This document shows, piece by piece, positions 1 to 7,476 of a stretch of 60,018 bases of DNA (position 1 is its first letter; every line of letters begins with the position of its first letter). The notes beneath the pieces were generated by a model that did no database searches, was not told the DNA's origin, and was given only the letters and a program-made list of their open reading frames with translations. This DNA is from Sandaracinobacteroides sayramensis. Lineage in GTDB: Bacteria; Pseudomonadota; Alphaproteobacteria; Sphingomonadales; Sphingomonadaceae. The position numbers and the translations under genes are program-made. The stretch lies in assembly GCF_022014495.1 (NCBI RefSeq), contig NZ_JAKLSQ010000017.1:1-60018 (forward strand). Direction: 5' to 3'.

Positions 1-86
1 ACCGCGGACAGGCTCAACACCGCCGTCAGCACGGCGAGGCTGCAGCCGTGCCGCCACATGTGTTTCCTGAACTTCAAAACCTTCAC
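1..86 (-). CDS. Start of an exported protein, cut by the window edge
   Basis: Only about 28 codons are visible. Reading leftward from a GTG at 84-86, the product starts with a basic stretch (VKVLKFRKH) followed by a hydrophobic segment (SLAVLTAVLSLSA), which is a typical signal peptide. An internal ATG at 57-59 is an alternative start. Nothing of the mature protein is in the window. Because the next genes encode TonB-, STN-, FecI- and FecR-like proteins, a TonB-dependent outer-membrane receptor is the natural guess, but that is inference from context only. Confidence 0.45.
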   Translation of the reverse strand, partial: MKVLKFRKHMWRHGCSLAVLTAVLSLSA

Positions 87-488
87 CCCCCGCCGAAAAC
101 GCCGCCTCGGCCATGAACCGGACGGCGAACGGTCACACTCGTCGCTAGGTGGACGCATGAGCAGCCAAGGCTGCAACGCAGCGTCCCGATGACCCGACTT
201 GCAATCGGCGACGACGAAGATTCGATCAAGTTTAATTGGGGGTCGAAACGAGATCGGATGCGTTTTGGCCGGGTTTGACCAAAAAGAATTACGCTTCTGT
301 TACGATAATTTGGATTGAATGTCAGAACTCAACTGAGCATATGATGAAAATGACTGACACAGTTACAATCAAAGAAGTTGATTCGGAAAGGGTATTTATT
401 GCGCAAAGCCATATTATTCGCACCATCTACTGATAGTGAGACCATCTATATTTGTGCAAGGGGATGCAGCGTCATGCGCTGCCGGGTC
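87..488. other. AT-richer intergenic region left of the AraC-type gene
   Basis: About 400 bases without a convincing gene. Base composition is clearly lower in GC than the neighbours between roughly 220 and 460. A 65-codon open frame at 236-433 has no recognisable features and no good ribosome binding site, so I do not call it. The stretch probably holds the promoter of the leftward exported-protein gene and the 3' end of the AraC-type gene's transcript. No clear dyad or promoter could be fixed by eye. Confidence 0.4.
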
Positions 489-1511
489 CTACTCCGCCAG
501 TTGCACCGCCCTCGCTCTCGTCTGACTGGGGGATTCCCCATAACGCCGCAGATAGCCGCGCGAGAAACCGGCCGTGTCCGCGAACCCTGCCGCATGGGCG
601 AGATCGGCGACCGAGCGGCTCTCGCGTACGCTTGCGAGCCGCTCGCGCGCCCAGGTGAGGCGCACGTTGCGGATATATTCCTTGACCGTGATGCCCAGGC
701 AGGCCCGGAATCCCTTGCGCAGCGTTCCGCCCGTCACGCCGACCATCGCGGCGAGGCTCTCAACATCGAACGTCCGGCAATGATCGCTGCGGATCAGACG
801 CATCGCATCGCCCACCGCCCGCACCGGCTGGACAATGGCCTCCCGTTCCGGGCTGGCCGCAATGCGCTGCGCCAGCGCCTGGTAGAACGCCGCCTCGGCC
901 GCGAAGCTTGCGGCGCCATGCAACGGAAAGCCGTGGCCGCACAGCACCCCGATCCGGTCGATCGCGCGCTCGAGCTGACGGCAATCGTCCACCGGCGGCA
1001 GCAGATTGGCAGCCGCGCCGAGGCGGCGCCCATCGTCGAGCAGCGTGCTGGCAGCGGCATTCAGATCGTCGCGCTTCAGATAGACGATAAGCGCGACCGT
1101 GCCGGCCCGCCATGCAACGCTCAGCCGTTCCTGGCCGGCGCACAGAAAGGGCGTCTCGGCCCGGCAGGTCAGTGTTTCCTCGCCCATGGCAAGTCCCGCC
1201 GGTCCGTTGAACGACACCAGAAGAAGCGCCCGTGCGCGGGGGATGAGCAGGTCGGTGGTCGTTTCTTTCGCGAAATAGCGCAGGTCGGCGATCAGTTCGC
1301 CGACATGGATGCGATAGCGCAACAGGCCGCGGCCGCTGGCGGCGCTGACAACGGAGGCGCGCAAGTTGGCGCCGGACGCGGCGCCGAGGGGCTCGCGCAC
1401 GAGGACAAGATCGCGCGAGGCCTCCCGTTCCGGCCGCAACGCGAGCGGCGCGGACAGCCTCTGCCTGACCGCGGAACCGTCTTCCCTATAAGCGCCCGAC
1501 CCGAAATCCAT
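489..1511 (-). CDS. AraC/XylS-family transcriptional regulator
   Basis: A DNA-binding activator or repressor of about 340 residues. The last ~95 residues form the AraC double helix-turn-helix, including a first-helix region (VESLAAMVGVTGGTLRKGF) and the second-motif signature region (VADLAHAAGFADTAGFSRGYL). The N-terminal ~220 residues resemble the AraC-binding-like ligand or dimerisation domain. I chose the ATG at 1509-1511 because an AAGGGG lies about 6 bases upstream; the frame stays open to 1571, with an ATG at 1526 also possible. The gene is divergent from the TonB-like gene, so it probably controls that unit. The ligand is unknown. Confidence 0.85.
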   Translation of the reverse strand: MDFGSGAYREDGSAVRQRLSAPLALRPEREASRDLVLVREPLGAASGANLRASVVSAASGRGLLRYRIHVGELIADLRYFAKETTTDLLIPRARALLLVSFNGPAGLAMGEETLTCRAETPFLCAGQERLSVAWRAGTVALIVYLKRDDLNAAASTLLDDGRRLGAAANLLPPVDDCRQLERAIDRIGVLCGHGFPLHGAASFAAEAAFYQALAQRIAASPEREAIVQPVRAVGDAMRLIRSDHCRTFDVESLAAMVGVTGGTLRKGFRACLGITVKEYIRNVRLTWARERLASVRESRSVADLAHAAGFADTAGFSRGYLRRYGESPSQTRARAVQLAE

Positions 1512-1571
1512 CTCATGCCCCTTCATCTTGAGAGACACCGGCCGCGCAAATCGACGCGACGATTTTCGCAT

Positions 1572-1654
1572 TTTTTCCCGGGCGCGATCACAAACTGCGG
1601 AAATTCCGGCGTTTTTGGCGATGACCCGAATAGGTCACGGGAATGACGCAATAG
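1572..1654. promoter_or_regulatory. Divergent promoter region with two inverted repeats
   Basis: This short gap separates the AraC-type gene (leftward) from the TonB-like gene (rightward), so it should contain both promoters. Two dyads are visible: TGACC-N6-GGTCA at 1622-1637, and AATGAC-N9-GTCATT at 1642-1662, the latter running over the TonB-like start codon. AraC-family operators are often direct repeats, so these dyads are only candidate sites. Confidence 0.35.
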
Positions 1655-2350
1655 ATGTCATTGATCATGACCTTCTCCAGACCGTCCTTTTTCCCGGACC
1701 GCGCCTTCGGCCTGTGCTGTTCGCTGGCAATTCATGCCGCGCTCGGCCTGGCCCTGATCTGGCCGTTCACCGGGCCGACGGCCCAGCGCCGGAACGCCGC
1801 GCGCGGGGAGAATGTCGTGGTGGTCGAACTGCTTCCCCTGCCGTCCGGCGAGACGGCCAATGCGGGCGGTGACCGGAAAACCATGATGCCGCAGGACAAG
1901 CCAAGCAGCACCGCGCTGCCGTCGGACGGGCGCCACGGCCGGGATCGGCAAACCCCGCCCGTCGGCGGGGCATCGCCGGAGAGCGGCCAAACCCCCGGCC
2001 AGGGATCCGCTCGCGAGACCGCCGCCCGCGAAGCGACCGAAGGCGTAGCGGCCATGTCGGGCACCTCGCTCCAGTCCTTCCGCTCGCGGCTCCTGCGTCA
2101 TATCGAGCGCCACCGCCGCTATCCGCCGCAAGCCCAGCTCGCCGAGATCGAGGGCGTCGTTCAGGTTCATTTCGTGATGAACCACAAAGGCGAGGTGCTC
2201 GACATCTGGATCGAGATGAGTTCCGGATCGAAGCTGCTCGACGACGAGGCGATCGCCGCGGTCATGCGCGCGCGGCTCCTGCCGCCACCGCCCGCCGATT
2301 GGCCCGGCAGCTTCGGCGTGACCCTCCCGATCGGGTTCTCCCTGAAATGA
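1655..2350 (+). CDS. TonB-like energy transducer
   Basis: A 231-residue protein with the TonB layout. There is a short cytoplasmic tail, one membrane segment at about residues 19-38 (FGLCCSLAIHAALGLALIW), a Pro/Gly/Ser-rich periplasmic linker, and a C-terminal TonB_C domain from about residue 140 (RHRRYPPQAQLAEIEGVVQVHF, a classic YP motif). TonB passes proton-motive force from ExbB/ExbD to outer-membrane receptors. No exbB or exbD is nearby. An in-frame ATG at 1667 is an alternative start. Its stop overlaps the next start (ATGA), so the STN gene is translationally coupled. Confidence 0.88.
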   Translation: MSLIMTFSRPSFFPDRAFGLCCSLAIHAALGLALIWPFTGPTAQRRNAARGENVVVVELLPLPSGETANAGGDRKTMMPQDKPSSTALPSDGRHGRDRQTPPVGGASPESGQTPGQGSARETAAREATEGVAAMSGTSLQSFRSRLLRHIERHRRYPPQAQLAEIEGVVQVHFVMNHKGEVLDIWIEMSSGSKLLDDEAIAAVMRARLLPPPPADWPGSFGVTLPIGFSLK

Positions 2351-3123
2351 GCGCCCGCGGCGCCAGCATCGACCATGGTCGCCCGGTTGCCGCACCGAGG
2401 CCGGTATCGGCGCCGCGCCGGCGCCTGCCGGCAATTGTCGCGCCGTTCCTCGCCCTGCTCTTCATCGCACCCGCGGCCGCCAATGACGACGGATCGCCGG
2501 CGGACGTGCAGCGCTACGACATTCCCGCCCAGCAACTCGGCTCCGCGCTCAGCCGCTACACGGCGACCAGCGGCGTCGATTTCGTGCTGGACGAGAGACA
2601 GTCCGAAGGCCGCCAGTCATCAGAGGTGATCGGAACCTACACGCCGCCCCAGGCGCTCCATATTCTCCTTCAGGGAACCGGCCTCGTGGCCCGGTTCACC
2701 AGCCGCAAATCGGCGGTCATCATGCCGGTCGCCCGCGCCCACGATCCGCTGCCGCCCGCTCCGAACACCGGCGGCATTGGCGCCGGCAACGTGGTCATGC
2801 TCGATATGATGCGCGTCACGGCGCCGCGGCTGATCGGCTCGGAAGACCCGTCAGCCAATCTCCGGTTCGTTCAGAGGGTCGCCGCGACAATCCATGCGGC
2901 CATCCTCGATGCCGGCCTCGCCGAGCGCGGGGCTGGCGCCAGCCTTCGGATACAGACGCGGATTTCCGAGGACGGCACCCTTCACGATGTCCGGATCGCC
3001 AGAGCGAGCGCCGACCCGAAGCGCGACGCCAGCATCGTGGCGCTCCTCGAGGGAAAGCGGCTCGATCTTGTTCCGCCCGCGCGGATGCGCCAACCCCTGC
3101 TGTTCGACGTGGCGGGCCGATGA
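2347..3123 (+). CDS. STN-domain protein with TonB_C-like C-terminus
   Basis: A 258-residue exported protein. A basic N-terminus and hydrophobic segment (LPAIVAPFLALLFIAPAAA) precede an STN (secretin/TonB short N-terminal) domain at roughly residues 53-110 (YDIPAQQLGSALSRYTATSGVDFVL and the following LLQGTGL region). The C-terminal ~90 residues resemble a degenerate TonB_C fold. STN domains normally sit at the N-terminus of transducing receptors and touch FecR; here the domain is a free-standing protein beside fecI- and fecR-like genes. The ATG start overlaps the tonB-like stop by 4 bases. Confidence 0.75.
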   Translation: MSARGASIDHGRPVAAPRPVSAPRRRLPAIVAPFLALLFIAPAAANDDGSPADVQRYDIPAQQLGSALSRYTATSGVDFVLDERQSEGRQSSEVIGTYTPPQALHILLQGTGLVARFTSRKSAVIMPVARAHDPLPPAPNTGGIGAGNVVMLDMMRVTAPRLIGSEDPSANLRFVQRVAATIHAAILDAGLAERGAGASLRIQTRISEDGTLHDVRIARASADPKRDASIVALLEGKRLDLVPPARMRQPLLFDVAGR

Positions 3124-3169
3124 GCGTCGTGACGGCCGCGGCCAACCCCTTTACGCGCGGAGCCGGGCG

Positions 3170-3715
3170 ATGACCGGTTCGACGCGCTCCCATTTGCGCC
3201 AGGTGCTCGCCGAGCAGTATCGCCTGTTGCTTCAACGCCTCTCGCAGCGGCTCGGCTCTGACAGCCTTGCCGAAGAAGCGCTGCACGAGACCTGGATCCG
3301 TCTCGGGCAGGGCAAGGACATCGATTCCGTTTCCAACGAGCGGGGCTATGTGTTCCGCGCCGCGATGAACGCAGCATTGAACTTGCGGCGTTCCCGCGAG
3401 CGGCGCCATCGGGACGAAACGCTCGACATCGCCGAAGAGCAGGCCGACGAAGCCCCGGACGCCGAACGGCACGCGATCGGGAAAGAGGAAATCGCTGCGA
3501 TCCTGCGCGCGCTCGATGAGCTGTCCGCCCGCCAGCGCGACATCTTCCTGTCCTGCCTTATGGACGGTGAGGAGACCGAACTGGTCGCCAGACGGCACAA
3601 GATCAGCGTGCGAACGGTGCAGAGCGACCTGCGAGGCGCCCTCGCGCACTGCGCCATCCGGCTCGGGCGAGGCGATATTCTCGCGGATCGCGGGTTCAAA
3701 GTGTCTAGGAAGTAG
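3170..3715 (+). CDS. FecI-like ECF sigma factor
   Basis: A 181-residue sigma-70-family protein of the extracytoplasmic-function type. Region 2 is at about residues 15-80 (LAEQYRLLLQRLSQRL, then LAEEALHETWIRL), and region 4 at about 110-165 (LDELSARQRDIFLSCLMDGEETELVARRH, then ISVRTVQSDL, the helix-turn-helix). Together with the downstream fecR-like gene it forms a surface-signalling pair in which the sigma factor is freed when the receptor is occupied. It would be expected to activate the neighbouring receptor gene. The start is the first ATG giving a full region 2. Confidence 0.85.
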   Translation: MTGSTRSHLRQVLAEQYRLLLQRLSQRLGSDSLAEEALHETWIRLGQGKDIDSVSNERGYVFRAAMNAALNLRRSRERRHRDETLDIAEEQADEAPDAERHAIGKEEIAAILRALDELSARQRDIFLSCLMDGEETELVARRHKISVRTVQSDLRGALAHCAIRLGRGDILADRGFKVSRK

Positions 3716-3766
3716 GAGCAGAGATTTCGTGGCAGGATTGCAGAAGACCATAGCGAATGGGGCAGG

Positions 3767-4750
3767 ATGATCGTGGTTTCGCGTGACGGCATGAATCCTG
3801 ATTTCGAGCCGGTCCGGTTCGAGGCGCTCGATTGGGCGTCGCGCTTCGCGATCGGCCCGGTCAGCGATGCGGACCGCCTTGAATTCGACGACTGGCGCGC
3901 CGCCAGTCCCGCCCATGCCGAAGCGTTCGAAGCGGCCGCGCAGTTCATCGAAGACCTGCGGGCGGCCGATCTGCCGCGCGATCGTGCCCGTTTCGCCAAC
4001 GACAATGTATCGACAGCCGATGGTGGGGAGGCACGCCTCAACCGCCGGGCATTTCTTGGCGGCAGCGCGGTCGCCGCGAGCATCGCCGCCGGCGTGATCG
4101 CAGCGCAATCGCCTCTTGGTCTATGGCCGACGCTGGCAGAACTCCTGGCCGAAGAGCGGACCGGCATGGGCGAGCGCCGCCGTCTCACGCCGATGGCCGG
4201 CGTCGAGATCGAGATGAACGCCCGCTCCAGCCTCTCGCACCTCGACAATGGCGTGCGGCTGATCGCCGGCGAGATCTTCGTGGCAGTCGCGGAGCAAGGC
4301 GGCCCGTTCCGGGTCGAGGCGAACGGGATGACCTCAATCGCCCGCTCGGCGCAGTTCAACGTCAATGTGCTGGACCATGAGCTTTGCGTGACGTGTCTGG
4401 ATGGCAGGCTGTCGGCGGAACGGGCCGGGACGAACGTCCGGCTTCAGGCGGGCGAAGCCGTCACCTTCCTGGCCGACGGCACCTTGCAGCAGGCCAAAGC
4501 GGATCGCGAGGCTGTCACCGGATGGCGGAGCGGCCTCCTCATGTTCAAGGGCACGCCGCTTGCGTCCGCAATTGGGGAGATCAATCGCTACTATCCCGGA
4601 CGTCTCGTCCTGCGGGGCAGCACGCTTAACAATTTCCCCATCACAGGCGTGTTCCGGGTGAACCAGATCGAACTGGCGGTGGTCCAGGTTCAGCAATTGA
4701 CCGGCGTCAGCGCGACCCGGCTTCCCGGCGGGGTCGTGCTCCTGGGCTGA
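3767..4750 (+). CDS. FecR-family anti-sigma/signal transducer
   Basis: A 327-residue protein. An N-terminal DUF4880-like cytoplasmic domain (ALDWASRFAIGPVSDADRLE, then FDDWRAASPAHAEAF) binds the sigma factor. A segment at about residues 92-112 (LNRRAFLGGSAVAASIAAGV) crosses the membrane and resembles a Tat-type twin-arginine anchor. The FecR periplasmic domain follows (RLTPMAGVEIEMNARSSL, ... GEIFVAVAEQGGPFRVEANG). The C-terminal part (TPLASAIGEINRYYPGRLVL) resembles the STN-like domain typical of FecR proteins. ATG at 3791 is an alternative start. It lies 51 bases after the sigma gene, in the same direction. Confidence 0.88.
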   Translation: MIVVSRDGMNPDFEPVRFEALDWASRFAIGPVSDADRLEFDDWRAASPAHAEAFEAAAQFIEDLRAADLPRDRARFANDNVSTADGGEARLNRRAFLGGSAVAASIAAGVIAAQSPLGLWPTLAELLAEERTGMGERRRLTPMAGVEIEMNARSSLSHLDNGVRLIAGEIFVAVAEQGGPFRVEANGMTSIARSAQFNVNVLDHELCVTCLDGRLSAERAGTNVRLQAGEAVTFLADGTLQQAKADREAVTGWRSGLLMFKGTPLASAIGEINRYYPGRLVLRGSTLNNFPITGVFRVNQIELAVVQVQQLTGVSATRLPGGVVLLG

Positions 4751-5275
4751 AGCGGCCCGATACAGAAAGCGCGTCAACCGCGAACGTCAGACTAGGCCGC
4801 GCGCGCGCTCGGCCCGATGGCGGACGGGACCGTCCTCAATGTCCGCCTTTGCGCGCATGGCTGCCTTTCGCTTGCCGACGTTCGAGCGCGCAGGGGCGAG
4901 TGCCGTCCAGCCACGTTACAAGAATATTTCACTTTTTCGCGCCGCGCTGCGGGTCAGCATGTCTCTTGAACGACAGGTAAATGCATGAGGGGCAATTGTG
5001 TGCGTTCCGAGCAACGCCGCGCAGCGCCCCTTCGAACGAAGACCAGGGCTGGGGAGCCGGCGCACCGAACGATCACCGACCATTTTCGTGTCGATGTCTC
5101 TCAGCGCCATATGGGGGCACCAAAATCTGAATGAGCGGTGCAATTTGGGGCATATGCCGCCAGAATAGCCCGATTATTGGCGATCTTGCGCGTATGCCCC
5201 CGAAAGGTTCGGAGCCATTTTTCCCAGATTTCCTTGGTTTCTTCAACCGTTAGCGAACATCTGCGAACGGGAAAA
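4751..5275. other. Gene-free region between FecR gene and tRNA-Leu, with repeated GGGGCA-type motifs
   Basis: About 525 bases with no supportable gene. GC content falls in the right half (about 4910-5275). Between about 5110 and 5200 a short motif recurs in both orientations: TGGGGGCA near 5112, TGGGGCAT near 5146, and ATGCCCCC near 5193. Such repeats resemble integrase or excisionase arm sites that often flank tRNA genes used for integration, and this region abuts the 3' end of tRNA-Leu. No integrase gene is visible and no duplicate of the tRNA 3' end was found in the window. Confidence 0.35.
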
Positions 5276-5362
5276 TGGTGCCCAGAAGAGGACTCGAACC
5301 TCCACGACCTTGCGATCGCCAGCACCTGAAGCTGGTGCGTCTACCAATTCCGCCATCTGGGC
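5276..5362 (-). tRNA. tRNA-Leu (anticodon CAG)
   Basis: The leftward sequence folds as a class II tRNA. The acceptor stem GCCCAGA pairs with TCTGGGC, the D arm contains GGTAGACGC, and the anticodon stem CCAGC/GCTGG encloses loop TTCAGGT with anticodon CAG. A variable arm follows, then the T loop GGTTCGAGTCC. The discriminator base is A and CCA is encoded at 5276-5278. Long variable arm and anticodon identify leucine. Its 3' end faces the FecI/FecR region, the side where integrative elements insert. Confidence 0.96.
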
Positions 5363-5497
5363 ACGGGGTAGGCGCGCGTCGTTATGGGGCATCGGCCCGC
5401 TTGTCAATGTGAAGTTTGCGCGCAACCCCGAAAATCCGCCCGCCGGCCGCCCTCACGCGCATTGTCAATCGACACCCCCTGCGGCTAGGAGAGCGGC

Positions 5498-6457
5498 ATG
5501 CCCATCGCCCCCTCCTCCCAGCCGCGCCTGGTGGCGCTCATCGGCGGCTCCGGCTTCATCGGCACCGCCCTTACCGAAGCCTTCGCCGCCCTCGGCTGGC
5601 GAGTCCTCGCCGTCTGCCGCAACCCGGAGAATGCGCGCCACCTGAAGCCGCTGGGCGACCTCGGCCAGATCGGCGCCCGCGCCGGAGACGTGCGCGACGA
5701 AGCCGGCCTGCGCACGGCCCTGTCGGGCGCGGACGCGGTCGTGAACCTCGTCGGCATCCTGGAAGAGAAAGGCGGCCAGCGCTTTGCCGACATCCATGTG
5801 CGGGGCGCGGCCAATGCCGCCAACGCCGCACTTGCGGCCGGCGCCCGCGCCTTCGTGCAGCTTTCCGCCATCGGCGCCAGCCCGCAAAGCCCGTCGGCCT
5901 ATTACCGCACCAAGGCCGAGGGAGAGGCAGCCGTCCGCGCCGTCCTGCCCGATGCCGCCATCGTCCGCCCCAGCCTCGTCTTCGGCGCAGGCGACAGCTT
6001 CACCAACCGCTTCGCCAGCCTGATCGCCGCGGCGCCGGCAGTCCCGGTCATCGCGCCCGAGACCCGCTTCCAGCCCGTCTATGTGAACGACGTCGCCGCC
6101 GCGATCGTCGCCATCGTCGAGCGCCAGTTCATCGGCAACGCCGGCAAGCTGTGGGAACTGGGCGGCCCCGAAATCCTGCGCATGCGCGACCTCGTCGCCT
6201 TCATCGCCGAGGCGACGGGCCAGGAAAAGCCGCTGGTCGACACGCCGGACTTCGGCGCCCGCCTGCTTTCCAGCTTCGGCTTCCTGCCCGGCGCGCCGCT
6301 GACGCAGGACCAGTATCTGATGCTGAAGGCCGACAACATCCTCTCCGGCCAATATCCCGGCCTCGGCGATCTCGGCATCCCCGGCACGCCGCTGGCGGCG
6401 GTGGCCGGGCAGTGGCTCGGCCGCTACCGCACCGGCGGGCGCTTCGCCGTCGCCTGA
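5498..6457 (+). CDS. NDUFA9-like atypical short-chain dehydrogenase (NAD(P)-binding)
   Basis: A 319-residue atypical SDR of the complex-I NDUFA9-like group. The Rossmann motif is at residues ~10-20 (VALIGGSGFIGTALTEAFA). The substrate side shows FVQLSAIGAS and YYRTKAEGEAAV (YxxxK), and the later segment FQPVYVNDVAAAI is typical of this group. Members bind NAD(P)H, and many are quinone- or respiratory-chain-associated rather than proven enzymes. It is followed 53 bases later by uppP on the same strand. The substrate is unknown. Confidence 0.8.
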   Translation: MPIAPSSQPRLVALIGGSGFIGTALTEAFAALGWRVLAVCRNPENARHLKPLGDLGQIGARAGDVRDEAGLRTALSGADAVVNLVGILEEKGGQRFADIHVRGAANAANAALAAGARAFVQLSAIGASPQSPSAYYRTKAEGEAAVRAVLPDAAIVRPSLVFGAGDSFTNRFASLIAAAPAVPVIAPETRFQPVYVNDVAAAIVAIVERQFIGNAGKLWELGGPEILRMRDLVAFIAEATGQEKPLVDTPDFGARLLSSFGFLPGAPLTQDQYLMLKADNILSGQYPGLGDLGIPGTPLAAVAGQWLGRYRTGGRFAVA

Positions 6458-6510
6458 GCGGGCGCCCTCAGCCAACCGCCGCGCCGCGGCCTCATATCCA
6501 GGGATCAAAG

Positions 6511-7317
6511 ATGGACCCGATCGCCATCCTACAGGCCTTCCTGCTCGGCCTGCTCGAAGGGCTCACCGAGTTCCTGCCCGTCTCCTCCACGGGCCACCTC
6601 ATCCTCGCATCCGAGCTGATGGGCTTCACCGGCGACGGTTCCGTCGCCTTCAAGATCGCCATCCAGCTCGGCGCGATCCTCGCCGTGCTGGTCGCCTATC
6701 GGCAGCGTTTCGCCCATATCGCCGCCGGCCTCGTCCGCCGCGATTCCGGCGCCATCGCCTTCACCCGCAACATATTGCTCGGCTTCCTGCCGGCGATGGT
6801 GGTGGGCTTCTTCGCCTATTCCAGCATCCGCCAGCTGATCGAAAGCCCGATGACGGTGGCGATCGCCCTCATCGTCGGCGGCATCGCCATCCTGCTGATC
6901 GAGAAGCTGGTGCCGCCGCGCATCGAAGGGCAGGTGGAAACCATGCCCTGGCGTACGGCGCTCGGTGTCGGGGTGGTGCAGTGCATCGCCATGGTCCCCG
7001 GCGTCTCGCGCTCGGGCGCCACCATCATGGGCGGGCTGCTGATGGGGCTGGATCGCAAGACCGCGGCCGAGTTCAGCTTCTTCCTCGCCGTTCCCACCAT
7101 GGCCGCCGCCACCGTCTACTCGCTCTACAAGGAACGGCACCTGCTCGACGCCGACGACCTCGGCCTCATCGCCATCGGTTTCGTCACCGCCTTCGTCTCG
7201 GCGTTGATGGTGGTGCGCTGGCTGGTGGGCTTCGTCGGCCGGCACGGCTTCGCCCCCTTCGCCTGGTATCGGATCGCGCTCGGGTCTATCGCCCTTGTCT
7301 GGCTTCTGCTCAGATAG
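6511..7317 (+). CDS. uppP: Undecaprenyl-diphosphatase UppP (BacA)
   Basis: A 268-residue polytopic membrane enzyme that dephosphorylates undecaprenyl diphosphate to recycle the lipid carrier of peptidoglycan and other polymers. Both signature regions are present: LLEGLTEFLPVSSTGHLIL near residues 13-31, and PGVSRSGATIMGGLL near residues 165-180. Several hydrophobic segments and the terminal helix (LGSIALVWLLLR) fit the family, as does the length. The ATG at 6511 matches the usual N-terminus. Confidence 0.95.
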   Translation: MDPIAILQAFLLGLLEGLTEFLPVSSTGHLILASELMGFTGDGSVAFKIAIQLGAILAVLVAYRQRFAHIAAGLVRRDSGAIAFTRNILLGFLPAMVVGFFAYSSIRQLIESPMTVAIALIVGGIAILLIEKLVPPRIEGQVETMPWRTALGVGVVQCIAMVPGVSRSGATIMGGLLMGLDRKTAAEFSFFLAVPTMAAATVYSLYKERHLLDADDLGLIAIGFVTAFVSALMVVRWLVGFVGRHGFAPFAWYRIALGSIALVWLLLR

Positions 7318-7389
7318 TCGCAAATCGGAACCATATTTTCACTATTGAGACGCATCTGCAAAAACTGTCGGCCAAAAAAGCAAAATAAA

Positions 7390-7406
7390 GGTCAGTATTA
7401 CTGACC
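7390..7406. promoter_or_regulatory. Perfect 17-bp palindrome upstream of gltD
   Basis: GGTCAGTATTACTGACC is an exact inverted repeat (8-bp arms, one central base). It lies 71 bases before the gltD start in the only AT-rich gap of this stretch, a typical place for an operator of the glutamate synthase operon. The binding protein is not identifiable from sequence. Confidence 0.5.
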
Positions 7407-7476
7407 AATGCCCTCGCCAGAGGCTTTTCGGCCTGATAATTCCGCCGCGAAATGACTCGCGAACGGGGATAATCCA

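Noticed and set aside
236-433. A 65-codon open frame near the left edge
   Set aside because: No ribosome binding site, no recognisable motif, and it lies in AT-rich intergenic DNA; it could be real but cannot be supported.
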